Position numbers and translations under genes: made by a program
The notes under the pieces: model-generated
Told to the model about the DNA's origin: nothing
Seen by the model: the letters and a program-made list of their open reading frames with translations, nothing else
Databases searched by the model: none
Assembly (NCBI GenBank): GCA_018257865.1
Contig: JAEUBA010000032.1
Coordinates: 1-64,000, forward strand
DNA: 64,000 nt
Direction: 5' to 3'
From: Stereocaulon alpinum
Taxonomy: Eukaryota > Ascomycota > Lecanoromycetes > Lecanorales > Stereocaulaceae
Shown here: one piece after another, positions 35,846 through 45,729 of the stretch
Numbering within the stretch: the first letter of the stretch is position 1
Layout: the number at the start of each line of letters is the position of its first letter

Positions 35846-36183
35846 CCCCTCAAAACCACAGGTACATCCCCAGTCCACAACTCCTCGAAGACTCTATTAG
35901 GCCTTATCATATAGCAGGTCTTATACTCACCCCCACCCCCCGCCCCCCTCCCGCCCTCCCCTCAATTGTAGACGTGATGACATACAGTGCACCCGCTGCA
36001 GTAGGCGCGTACTTGTCTTTTTATGTTGAATAGAATACCAGGTTGAGTCTGGTTTTGAGTTGGGGGGATAAAGTCTTTTCGGAAACGTATCTCTGTAAAT
36101 CAAAATCCATTGCGTAAATGACTATATTTCGGGCTTTAGCGATAGGGATGTGGGCGTGAGATTGTATCGTAGGGTGCGAGGGC
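35846..36183 (-). pseudogene. Broken member of the local small-protein family (copy 4)
   Basis: Minus-strand reading gives pieces that align with copies 1-3: PIAKARNIVIYAMDFD (copy 1 has EIARKKLEPYASDFE), then LNLVFYST, an in-frame TAA, KDKYAPTAAG (copy 2 has FFLFYKTTEDG). After a long G-run with frame changes comes RVFEELWTGDVPVVLRG (copy 3 has YRELWIGWLPLSLRG). The stop codon and the G-rich expansion near 35930-35950 break the frame. A GTGAGT donor-like site lies near the G-run, so an unusual intron is possible, but a decayed duplicate is simpler. N-terminal block not found. Confidence 0.5.
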
Positions 36184-36520
36184 TGAAGAGGGGAGTTGGA
36201 TGAGGTGGGTTTTGTGTGGTGAAGGGGAGGAAGGGGGTGGTGGATGGCATGGTCATTGATCTGAATAAGAGGGAGGGGAGGTAGAAGTTATTGGCGTTAT
36301 TGAGGTATGTAGACATTGAATTTGCAGGGCTGGCGTTCCGAGGGGTGAAAAGTATACGGACCGTAAGTTGTGAGAATGTTTTATTGTGGGTATATTTAGT
36401 TGTTTCAGAACAGGGGGGTCACATTGTTCTGCAAGCCAGATCACCACACGAAGCCACGTCCATGACGGATGCTACAACCTAACGCTCTCGTATTCTAATC
36501 ATCCCCACATGCAGTCAATT
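36184..36520. other. Spacer between copies 4 and 5
   Basis: Nothing recognisable. Short frames on both strands look like chance. Confidence 0.4.
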
Positions 36521-36962
36521 TTAGTCCTTCCTTATATCCCTCGGCAACCGCCTAATCCAAACCTCCTCAGTACCCCTCCTATCGCTCCCCACCATCCTTT
36601 TCACAAACCCAGTCCCTACCACATCCGCCAATCTATACGGAAAACCTGGATATGATCCATCAAACGTAAGTTTGTAATCAGGTTCGTTTGGATGCGAGTT
36701 GCTGTGAGGTCGCTCGGTGTCTTTGACGTATAGCCAGGCGCGTGAGTGGCCTGGGGGGATGGGGAGGATGGTGAAGTGCGATGCTGGAGAGGTGGGTTAG
36801 TGGATGGTTATTGGAGGGGAAGGGGAGGGGAAGGATATAGAGGGGGATAGGGATAGGGGGAGGACCGTGAGGTTGGAGTTTGGAGAGGGGGAGGATCTGG
36901 AGGGGGACGTAGTTTAGGTCTTGACGGGATGTGTCTCTGACGCCGATTTTTGGGTCGGGCAT
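36521..36962 (-). CDS. Small protein of the local IGVLD/LWIGWLP family (copy 5), two exons
   Basis: Proposed exons 36962-36866 and 36783-36521, giving 119 residues. The start MPDPKIGVRD matches copy 3 (MLDPKIGVLD). The 82 nt intron (36865-36784) begins GTCCTC, has CCACTAAC as branch site and ends CTCCAG. It interrupts the codon at the same phase-1 place as in copies 2 and 3: KLQPH, then A-SHFTILPIPPGHSRAWLYV against copy 3 YASQFQKVRIPQWHSRYFLYV. The C-terminal block is EEVWIRRLPRDIRKD. The second exon has no in-frame ATG near its beginning and no long uninterrupted frame covers it, so simple ORF calling misses it. The non-consensus donor (GTCCTC) is the weak point. No signal peptide. Confidence 0.65.
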
Positions 36963-37565
36963 TTTTGTTGTTTGGTGTTTCTGTGATACGTTTTTGTTTC
37001 TGGTGTTGTTGACGGGGATGTAAGTGTTGATCATTGATTGTGGGAGCATGGTTATTTTGTTGTTGAGCTTGTTACATTCGTTGAGGGAGGAAGGGAAGGA
37101 GGTGGAGGGGTTTGGAGGTACGAGAAGGCGATGCTGGAAAAGCACAAGACGCGAACGACGTCAACCGATTCTGGGGGTGTTTCAATTGCCACTGTGGCGA
37201 TTCGATTTCGCTGAGGGAGATCAGTGGTCAATGCTGAGCGAGAAAAGGAGACATGGGGAAGTATTCGGTGACTAGACTTATGACAAGGTTGTTGTGCCAA
37301 AGTGACTCTCGCGAAGAGCGGCAAGTGACGATAGAAGCGACTGCGTTGGATCAGGAGGACACCAAGTTCGAAAATTTAGGGAAGTTTCGAAAACGCAAAA
37401 GCCGCAATTTTGGGCGATTGTTTCCTTCTTCGTTGACGAGATGTTCAGAGAAGGTGTAATATTTCCATGTATGATCTGACTCGTGTACCTTCCTTACCCA
37501 TAGACTACAGCTGAGAATATGTGACACAACAGTAACACGAGGATTGTTCGGGCCATGCCAAACCT
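36963..37565. other. Upstream region of copy 5 and 3' flank of the Cys-rich gene
   Basis: No gene supported. Several short frames overlap on both strands, and none aligns with the neighbouring family. Confidence 0.4.
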
Positions 37566-38126
37566 TCACACGCTCTGGTTCCGACCTCCCGTCACTCCAT
37601 TCAAGTTAGAACAGTGACGACAATCTGTGCAATTCGTGCAATTGGATGAATAAACACAGTCCTCACAACCAGTGCAGTTAGAGCAACTTGTGCAGTTAGA
37701 GCAGTTGGTGCAATTGACCGAATTCGTGCAGTCGCTGCAGTTCCGAAGGTTTGAACAATTCGTGCAGTTGTAGCAGTCTGTGCAGTTCGAACAGTTCTTG
37801 TTGCCATTGCCGGTGGTGTTGGTGCAGTTTAGGTTGGTGCCAGGCAGAACCCCGACTCTGACGGTAGGCCTTGGAGGGACTGTGTGACCAGTAACAGTGG
37901 CGCTGGCGGTGCTAGCAGCGACTCGCTCGTTGACGGTATTCGTAGAAGTAGTGCTAGCTCCGTCACAGGGGATGTCCATGCCATTGGTAGCAGGGTTGGC
38001 ATCTATGCGGCTTGTGTTTGTAGTGTTGCCATCTACTCGGGTCGCGCTAGCTCTGGACGAGGCAAGAAACCCCGGTGGGTTTCTCGTCATGGTCTGAGAA
38101 TGTGAGGGAAGTACAAGAGCTAGCAC
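37566..38126 (-). CDS. Cys-rich protein with NCxNC repeats, probably secreted
   Basis: The open frame runs from upstream of 38126 to the stop at 37566. The first in-frame ATG is at 38090 (MTRNPPGF), giving 174 residues. Upstream of that Met the frame stays open and reads QQYVSLYVVLALVLPSHSQ, a convincing signal-peptide core, so translation probably starts further 5', perhaps in a first exon joined by splicing; I could not place an ATG. The middle is Ser/Thr/Ala-rich. The last 80 residues are a lattice of Cys with mostly two residues between (NCSNCTDC, NCTNCSN, NCTSCSNC), with Asn before most Cys and Ser/Thr after. This gives about a dozen N-C-[ST] sequons. Adhesin, cell-wall or effector-like roles are possible, but no family is recognised. 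Base composition is normal. Confidence 0.6.
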   Translation of the reverse strand: MLALVLPSHSQTMTRNPPGFLASSRASATRVDGNTTNTSRIDANPATNGMDIPCDGASTTSTNTVNERVAASTASATVTGHTVPPRPTVRVGVLPGTNLNCTNTTGNGNKNCSNCTDCYNCTNCSNLRNCSDCTNSVNCTNCSNCTSCSNCTGCEDCVYSSNCTNCTDCRHCSNLNGVTGGRNQSV

Positions 38127-38538
38127 GACGTACAGAGATACGTACTGTTGGATATGTTGCGAGGTTTCAAGCAGTCGATTTAGTCGGCTTGCAGAAAGTG
38201 AATAGAGTATTCTGGTTGATCGAATGTAAGGTAGGCGTTGGTCAGAGCAGGTAGTATACAGGTAGGCAGCAAAGCTTGCTTTATCTAAACCCCGCGGTGG
38301 GGTTTTGGGGTACGTGTAGGGGAACGAACGTCATCTAACGGTTATAATGCGGGTTGGCCCGCTTCTCAATCGCCATGCGAGTCGCGAAGAATTGCCGATA
38401 TCGATGACATGCTGTTCACAGCTGGTGCGAAAGACCTTCCAGTTTTGGCAAAACTTGCGATTCCTTGTTCGAGCAGTGTGTAGGTGTTTTGAACCCGTCA
38501 ATGTGCCAAGTCTTCCGTTTCCCTTGACCGTACCCTTT
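38127..38538. other. Intergenic between the Cys-rich gene and prefoldin
   Basis: Contains the palindrome at 38287-38305 listed separately. Otherwise no gene seen. It should carry the first exon or promoter of the Cys-rich gene. Confidence 0.4.
38287..38305. promoter_or_regulatory. Palindromic AAACCCC-GCGGT-GGGGTTT site
   Basis: Seven-base inverted arms around GCGGT, about 160-200 bp upstream of the Cys-rich gene. C4/G4 half-sites resemble those bound by fungal C2H2 zinc-finger regulators (STRE-like CCCC or SYGGRG types). The assignment is an inference from shape alone. Confidence 0.3.
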
Positions 38539-39016
38539 CTAGAACCTGCCACCTGACTGCATAATCTTATCAATATGCTGCCTGCTATTTTTCTGCGTCG
38601 TCTCTAAGTAGTGGAGCTTCTTGTTAAGATTCGAGATGTCCGATTTCAATTCGGATGTCTCAGACAACAGGCGCTTCTCCACATCTGGCTTTGGGCTAAA
38701 CACGAACCTACATTGGCCAGTAAGCCAGGCATTCCCACGAACGGTAACACCTCACCACTCACATCTTCCCTACACCCTGGTAGACCTTGGTATCCTTATC
38801 CAATGACTTCACCTCGCTAGACGTAAGCTCTAGCATCCGAATGTCTCTCTGCTTGGCTGCCACAGCCGTCTTGACGATATTGATCTCGCGCTGGGCCGAT
38901 TGAGCTTGTGATTCGATCTCTAAAGCGAGCTGTAAGCCTGATTAGCAAGCAGCTCTAGACGCTGGGGTTGACTACGCGGTGCTAACCTTTTGTAGAGCTT
39001 CATTTGGAATTGACAT
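38539..39016 (-). CDS. Prefoldin subunit 1
   Basis: Three exons, 39016-38987, 38929-38763 and 38707-38539, joined by introns of 57 and 55 nt, giving 121 residues, the usual length for this family. The sequence is two helices with a short hairpin between: LEIESQAQSAQREINIVKTA and KQRDIRMLELTSSEVKSL form the first coiled coil. VYQGVGKMFVFSPKPDV is the conserved beta-hairpin with the Y-x-G-V-G-K-M-F motif of PFD1, and LLSETSELKSDISNLNKKLHYLE is the second coil. Prefoldin is the cytosolic hexameric chaperone that hands nascent actin and tubulin to the CCT chaperonin; PFD1 is one of its four beta-type subunits. The first exon codes for only ten residues. Divergent from the ceramidase gene, 320 bp apart. 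Confidence 0.92.
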
Positions 39017-39336
39017 CTTCGACGACCCACGGGCCCACGAAAGTAATCCACTCGATTACGCGTGCCAACAAGGCGAATAGACGTCGGCGACCGATTGAAG
39101 ACCTTAGAAGCAAATTGGCGTCATGCAGATGATATGATTTGTAACGGGCAAGCCAAGCTGTCACGAATATCACGTTCCGCGCAGGGCTCGGCAATTGGCG
39201 GATCAAGACCCTGAAGATCTAGCGTGGGGTTTGAATATCAACAGACGCCGAAAGCAGCCTTCCTTGCTTCTCTAGGCACCAGAATTGCCCACAACAGCAA
39301 TAAACAACCATCCCCTCCACAGCTCCAGCCATCACA

Positions 39337-40542
39337 ATGCCTTCCTGGCTGCCCTCAGTCAGCTACGGCGCCCCCAACCCAGGCGGTTACTGGGATCCAG
39401 TAACATCAACTATAAACTGGTGTGAAGAAGTTTGCCCACCCCACATTCCCTCTTAGTGCAGTACTGAAAGCCTCTCACAGGACTACTACGCGACGCCATA
39501 TGCTGCCGAGATAGTGAACACACTCACGAACCTCCTGTTTATGTATCTCGCGTTCCTGGGCATTCAGAGTTGTAGGAGAAATGGACACGATACTATTTTC
39601 CTTATTTCGTTCGTTGGATACCTGCTCGTTGGAACGGGGAGCTTCTTGTTCCATGCTACGCTCAAATGTACGTTTTCGAAACGATCCCTCCATAAGCATA
39701 ATACCCCTCCACAAAAACCCTCTCCATTCTCCAACATCAAGCAAGTTCGTTGCCAATGCTGACGAACCACACCCACAGACCCAATGCAACTAATAGACGA
39801 ACTCTCCATGATCTACACAACCTGCCTAATGTGCTACGCCACATTCTCCTACTCGCGCACCCGCCTCTTCTCCCTCCTCCTCGCCCTCTCCCTCATCTCC
39901 CTCGCAATCTTCATAACCCTCTACTACCACTACCTGCAAGACCCCGCCTTCCACCAATCCACCTACGCCCTCCTAACAGCCATCGTCCTCTTCCGCGCAA
40001 TGTACGTCATGGAATTTAGTTTGCGGCCGAGCTTGAAGCAGAGTGAGGAGGCGTATAGGGTTAGGGAGGGGCGGAGTATGAACAAGGAGGAGAAGGTGAT
40101 TAGTAGGGAGATGGATAGGCGGGATCGGAAGATTTTGGGGACGATGTGGACGATGATTGCGTATGGGTTGAGTGTGTTTTTGGGGGGGTTTTATATTTGG
40201 CATTTGGATAATAAGTATTGTTTGCTGTTGAGGGAGTGGAGACGGGAGCTGGGTATGCCGTGGGGGTTTGTGCTCGAGGGACATGGGTGGTGGTAAGCTT
40301 TACCTCTCGTATTGAGCCTGCCCGAAAGTTTGCTGACAAGGTTTCGTTGCAGGCATCTCATGACTGGGACTGGCGCGTATTTTTACATTACCTGGGGCAT
40401 ATGGTTGAGACATTGTCTCAATGGACGCCAGGACGAGTACGATTTGTCATGGCCGCGAGTATTTTCGCTTCCCGAAGTCGTCCGGACGAACAAGGTTGCA
40501 AATGGAGATGTGAAACATGGTGCATTGAAAAAGCAGATATGA
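39337..40542 (+). CDS. Alkaline ceramidase (YPC1/YDC1 family)
   Basis: Four exons, 39337-39429, 39481-39667, 39779-40292 and 40353-40542, giving 327 residues. Introns of 51, 111 and 60 nt. Integral membrane enzyme of the ER/Golgi that hydrolyses (dihydro/phyto)ceramide to a sphingoid base and fatty acid. Seen: an N-terminal GYWDPVTSTINWCEEDY (the family WGxxTSTIDWCEENY), ITNLLF-like first membrane segment, GTGSFLFHATLKYPMQLIDELSM (residues about 82-104) with the Ser, His and Asp of the CREST zinc site, and WHLMTGTGAYFYITW near residue 268, which supplies the HxxTGxG motif with the second His. About seven hydrophobic segments lie in between. A GC-skew change within exon 3 near 40020 is visible but the frame is unbroken. 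Convergent with the hydrolase gene, 208 bp apart. Confidence 0.93.
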
Positions 40543-40750
40543 TAGAATACATTTGTTCCTCTATAGATATAGAAAAGATCAGGTAATCCAATACTGAACC
40601 AATTATATATTGACAAAGAAACGAAATCTCTGCGAGAGCGGTCTCCGAAGCCATTGGTAGTTAAAGCTCCGTTGCAAGGGCCTTCAACCTCGAGGAATAT
40701 AGGCCGCCATAGATGTCGCGATTGACAGTAGAGGGCCGCGACCCTAGATA

Positions 40751-42239
40751 TCAGAGTTTTTGCGTCGACTTGTTTCTCGGATTACCTCCAACATTCCTCT
40801 CCCACTCCTTACTGACAGTTGTCTTCTGCAACCTGGTCTTGCTATCCCATTCACTCTTCCACTCAGCTTCTTCCTCTCGATACCGTTGCAGGTCTTCAGC
40901 AAGCCATTCAGAAGCGGTTTTGGCACACTCTTCAGTGGCTATCATGGGCACAAGATGCCCTACCTTTTCGAACTTTACTTCTTTGACCCGATCTTCCTTG
41001 GCGCCGCCGCTGCCTCCAAGACCTATGCCTGTTCGTTCCATTTTTGCCTTGCACATTTCCGGTTTTGAAAGCTCGGACTCGCCGCCAAAGATGTAAAGAG
41101 CACCTGGTCTCAAATGTTGTAAGTTATCGAAAGTTTTGTTTGGCTCTGGGCGGTAGAAAGGGTAGTCATCTTTGATACTCAAGTCCAAATCTGGATGGGT
41201 TCTGCGAGTGATGTGAATTTTCCCATCTGTACCGAACTTTGGACGTACAAATGTGAATACCTCTTGATGCTTGGTAGTGGTGAGAGTCACTGGTGCATCG
41301 TCTTCTTCAGAGTCCGAGTCGTCCGAGGAGTCTCCTGGGTGCAGTGGTGTTGGAAGCTTCCGGAGGCCATACTTAACCCATAAGTCTAGTACCCGAGGAT
41401 CCCAGGTCTGATAAAATGGATTTCTCTTCAGAGACGACATAGCTTCAGCTTTTGATGACCACTTGTCACGGCGGAATGTTGAATTCTGCGCAACAGAATT
41501 GTTTACGATATCGCCATCATCTGGGTGTGACTGACGTGTGCTGAGTATGACGGGGTCTATAAGCACCAGGGAAGACAGAAGCCTTGGATGCATGTATGAG
41601 AGATTGACGCTTCCTCTCAATTAGTCACAGTCTCGCCAACTTGTAGTGGTGTCTGTGAAAGAAGCTTACAGGTGAGTTCCGCCCATGCTGTGACCGATAC
41701 CCACCAACGGACGAGGCATGTCTTTGCGAAAATGATTTATCATGTGGAGGAGGTCTCGAGGATGGTCCATCCAAGAGGCTGAATTGCGACAAGTCCTGTC
41801 AGAACAATATCAGAGGTTCTATAAGCTTTTTCGTGACACTTACGGTCATTGCCAAGTTTGTTCTCATTCAGTACTCCACTAATGCCTTGATGAGCAACAT
41901 CGGCTATCCAGATCCCAGCTATGGCCTGCCCTTGCTGCTTCAGTGCTTCGTACATATCGTCCCAAAGCGGTTCATAGAGCTCCTACAAGAACTCAGTATG
42001 GAATTGAAGATAAGAGAAGATAAGAGCTTGTGCGACCAACGTACTTTTGGAAAGCCATTGGCATGGGCCCCAATGATGGTTACAGCTCCCGGTCGCCGAT
42101 TTGACTTATCCAATGGCGTGTACTGTTTTACATGGAGATGCAGTGTGTCTTCTTGGCTATCCAACAAGGCTCCCGGATATTCTCGGACGTATTGGCCGGC
42201 GAGCTTATGCTCTTTAACGCTGAAATGTAATGTAGACAT
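40751..42239 (-). CDS. Alpha/beta-hydrolase of the Lpx1/AKT2-like group
   Basis: Four exons, 42239-42045, 41982-41844, 41778-41670 and 41615-40751, giving 435 residues. Introns 62, 65 and 54 nt, all closing in frame. Seen: TIIGAHANGFPK (oxyanion loop, residues about 54-65), ELYEPLWDDMYEAL, GIWIADVAHQG, GIGHSMGG (nucleophile elbow with catalytic Ser, about residues 138-145), LVLIDPVIL, and KVGHLVPMIATEECAK with the expected catalytic His. This arrangement matches peroxisomal lipase-like Lpx1 and the AK-toxin AKT2-type hydrolases of filamentous fungi. The protein ends in TQKL, a poor match to a peroxisomal SKL signal. Substrate unknown. An acidic SDDSDSEEDD insert lies in the cap region. Divergent from the BRCT gene. 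Confidence 0.85.
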
Positions 42240-42796
42240 TGTCACAGTTGGCTTCGGACTTTGTGAAAATCGATCCGAATGGCTTGCAAGCACAGAGGGT
42301 AAGCGGACTTTATACACTGAAGAAATGGGTGGTTATAGCATGTAGGAGCAGGCTATTTATGTACAATAAGATGACCCCGTGCTCAGGATCATTGAGGCAG
42401 CAAGTCAAAGGTTTGTGGCTTTCCTTATGATTCGTAGTGCATTTGATGACCAGTCTGGCGGGTATAGGGCCGCAGTTCTTCGGTGCTTCATATCTTCGCG
42501 ATTGAGAAGGAGATGGTATGGGTGGATGTTTGCCTCTCACACATAATTCCAAATCGAAGATATGGAGGACTGGGCCGAGGTATGCCTTGATCAATCAAAG
42601 AGAGGGGCTTAAATCGTCCTCGTTTAACGAGGAAGGAAACCCGGAACCACGTGATCGACTGCCTAGCGCGTTCTTTATCCGACGCGCCTACCTCAAGACA
42701 ACATCATTGTCCAACGCCCAAGCGCATACTTCGCACACGCATCCATTCCTCCTTGATGAGCACTGGCCACACGTAGCCATATTCTAATCTGATGAC
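42240..42796. promoter_or_regulatory. Divergent promoter region with two MluI-box cores and an E-box
   Basis: Between the hydrolase and BRCT genes. ACGCG cores occur at 42682-42686 (plus strand) and 42667-42671 (minus strand), about 110-130 bp upstream of the BRCT start. CACGTG lies at 42648-42653. MluI-box cores bind MBF in yeasts and drive G1/S genes, which fits a replication-stress protein. The binding itself is an inference. Confidence 0.4.
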
Positions 42797-45586
42797 ATGA
42801 CATCCACGAACGCAGAAGGCGGTGCAGAGGGCAAGGCGCTCTTTGCTCAAGTCCAATTTCACATTGTTCGCACTGACGATCTTCGATCGGCCAATGCAGC
42901 AGCAGCACGTGTTCACCCATCCCAGATGATTCGCTCTATGCTAATACATACAAAACAGCTGGCGAAGCTACTCCAAGAAAATGGCGCACAAGAAGTATCG
43001 CCATCAGAAGGAGAGGGGATACCAATGGAAGAGGTCACCCACATAATTTCAACAACAATCGACTTCCCTGATTACGATGCAGCCAATGACGCTCTTAAGT
43101 CTGTGGTCAAGCCAGACTGGGTACACGCTTCTATCACGAAAGGCCGGCTTGCAAATCCACGACAATACAGCCCTGATCCTAGACTCTTCTTCTCTGGGCT
43201 GGTTGTGTGTTGTGCGGACCTGCCAAGCGGTGACTCGGATGCCATCATTGGTGGTGTCCTTGCCATGGGTGGTCTATATTCGAGTGCTGTGTCCAAGATG
43301 GTCACGCATCTCGTGGCTCTGACCATCGACTCCGAGAAATGCCAAACAGTCTTGGCCAAGAACCTAAAATGCAAGATCGTTTTGCCACATTGGTAAGGGT
43401 CTTTCTTCAGAAGTGCTAGTAATTCACATATTGATTCAAGTCAGGTTCGATGACTGCCTTAAGCTCGGAAAGCGAATCGATGAAGGTCCCTACTGCCTAC
43501 CAGACCCTGAGGTACTACGCAAGCGTCCTGAAGATCGAATTACCGAGATCAGTAGACCAGATCTCGAGGGTGCATCTTCTCCCAAACCCAACCGACTACC
43601 TACTCCATCCAGCTCACCCGCCGACAATCGACGACAACTCACAATATTCAGAAACAAGAAAGTTCTGCTTTCCAACGACCTTGAACTGGGTAGTCGTCTC
43701 CTAGAAACGATTGAAGATCTGATCGTCAGTGGAGAGGGTAGTGTGACTGGCAGTGTACATAGAGCAGACATTTTCATCTGCCACTATCGAGAGTCGCTGG
43801 ATTACCGGATTGCCTCGCGAGCTGGGAAAGACGTTGGAAATCTGGCTTGGCTTTACCATCTAATCACACACAACAAATGGACCTCGCCTATGAAGCGGCT
43901 CTTGCACTATCCTATTGCCCGTCATGGTCTTCCTGGATTCAACCGATTTCGCATAAGTCTGTCGAACTACAACGGCGAAGCTCGTGTGTATCTAGAGAAT
44001 CTCGCCAAAGCCGCAGGGGGAGAATTTACGAAAACCATGAAGGAAGATAACACACATCTTATTACGGCTCACATGGTCAGCGAGAAGTGTGACGCTGCAA
44101 AAGAATGGAACATCCACATGGTCAACCATCTATGGCTTGAAGAGAGCTATGCCAAATGGCAGATCCAGACCGTCTCCAACTCGCGCTACACCCACTTCCC
44201 GACCCGCACTAACCTTGGCGAGGTTGTCGGGCAAACACCAATAGATCGACAAGCAGTGGAGCGTGTCTTCTTTCCTCAAGGCTCAGACACTGATCCCTCT
44301 ATGGAAGGTGACTATGTTCCAAGACCTATGGCCGCCAGAGACCCAAATGCTGTATCAAGCCGAATTGCCAACGCTTCTAGCCCTGCACCTCCAAGAACAA
44401 CGACAAGCAAAGACGTCCCTTTCCGTTCATCTCAGTCAGGTGTACCCACTCCCAAGGCATCGAAAGAGAATCGACGACATACTGATGGGGCTTTTCAGAC
44501 GCCGGCACCCTCACGGTTCGTGGGTGAGGGCAAGGAGAATGTAACGCCGTCTACAACGGGAAGTCGTAGTGCGAAAGACAAGGCGGTTGCAAAGTTACAC
44601 GACCTCGCGCCTGACATTGCTCTGTTTGAGAAAGAGAGGAAGAGAGTGGGTGGTGTAACCCACGGAAGAGACCGCAAGTCAAGCGAAGAGAAGGCGCTTG
44701 ATGGCAACCGAAAGCGATCCGCTTCGAAAGAGGACGACACAGACACGGGAGCGGATGAAGAGACAAGGGTGGCTAAGAAGGCTAAGAAAGCCAAAGGTCT
44801 GCCTCCTGCGACGATACGTCTGGCTCTCTCTGGCTACAAGAGATGGGTGGGTATGGCGAGGAAAGAAGGCGAGGAAAAAGTGAGTAACTGGCAAGATGAA
44901 ACGAGTCTCCCATCGCTAACAGTGAGACGTAGTCACGTCTCCGAGAAATGGGTATCTTGTGCGTCGCAGATTCCGCCAGCTGCACTCATCTGGCTTCTCC
45001 TCGCCTACTCCGAACCGTGAAGTTCATTTGCGCTCTAGCCCACGCCCCTGTCGTACTCTCTACAAACTTTGTCGACGATTGTCTTTCGGAGAATAGGCTG
45101 CTTGATCCAGAGGACTACCTGCTAGAAGACACTGAAGGCGAGCAAAAGATGCACTTCAAGCTCTCCGACGCCCTTGTCCGAGCACAGAAGAACAAAGGTA
45201 AACTCCTCCGAGGCTACTCAATCTACTGCACCGAGTTCGTCCACGGCGGATTCGACACGTACAAGTCGATTGTCGAAACCAACGGTGGAAAGTGCCTCCT
45301 ATATCGAGCTCGCGCCGGAACAGGCTCAATGTTACGAGCAGGCTTGGACGAGGATTCTGATGCGTCGGAGTCGAGTCAACCTGAGAAGGTGTATCTCATC
45401 AGCGGCAAGACTCTCGAAGAGGCGAAGTTGTGGCTGAAATTCCGGCAAATGGTTGAAGGAATGGGAAAGATCCCCATCGTTGTTGCACACGATTGGATGT
45501 TGAACATAGCGTTATCGCAGGAGATGCATTGGCGTGATGATTATGCTTTGACTGAGAAGCACATTGTGGCTGAGCCTGCGACCTAA
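42797..45586 (+). CDS. Multi-BRCT genome-maintenance protein, Rtt107/Brc1-like
   Basis: Three exons, 42797-43392, 43445-44879 and 44933-45586, giving 894 residues (fission yeast Brc1 is of similar size). Introns 52 and 53 nt. Six BRCT repeats can be traced. BRCT1 and 2 occupy about 10-230, with THIISTTIDFPDYDAA, KPDWVHASI and VTHLVALTIDSEKC, the second crossing the first intron to WFDDCLKLGKRI. BRCT3 and 4 occupy about 265-445, ending in THLITAHMVSEKCDAAKEW and VNHLWLEESYAKW. A basic, Ser/Pro-rich linker follows (about 450-650, with KRSASK and KKAKKAK). The C-terminal pair spans about 654-890 (THLASPRLLRTVKFICALAHAPVVLSTNFVDDCL). Brc1/Rtt107 binds gamma-H2A through the C-terminal pair and scaffolds repair at stalled forks through the N-terminal ones; it is nuclear. 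Convergent with VPS25, 143 bp apart. Confidence 0.88.
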
Positions 45587-45729
45587 GACAGTGCTTTCTC
45601 GGAGCTATAAGCGTGGAGTTCTGGTGTCCGAGGCTTCTCCTTTGCAAATGAGAGCTTGCCGGCATGCCATGCTAGGTGTATTCGCATCTGGTTGTGGTTG
45701 ATACACAATGAAGTTTTCTCCCAACATCC

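Noticed and set aside
35614..36033. 139-codon Pro-rich plus-strand frame
   Set aside because: It follows C-rich low-complexity DNA opposite a decayed small-protein copy; no start context, domain or splice pattern supports it.
37600..37800. CRISPR-like regular short repeats
   Set aside because: The periodicity comes from NC-x-x-C codons in a eukaryotic protein-coding frame; spacing is not constant and repeats are degenerate.
39475..39809. Two overlapping minus-strand frames of 104 and 81 codons
   Set aside because: They lie opposite exon 2 and intron 2 of the ceramidase gene and show no independent coding features.
40020..40292. Possible frameshift or chimera in the ceramidase where codon usage changes from C-rich to G-rich
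   Set aside because: The frame is continuous and the protein stays in family across the change; this is strand-skewed third-position use.
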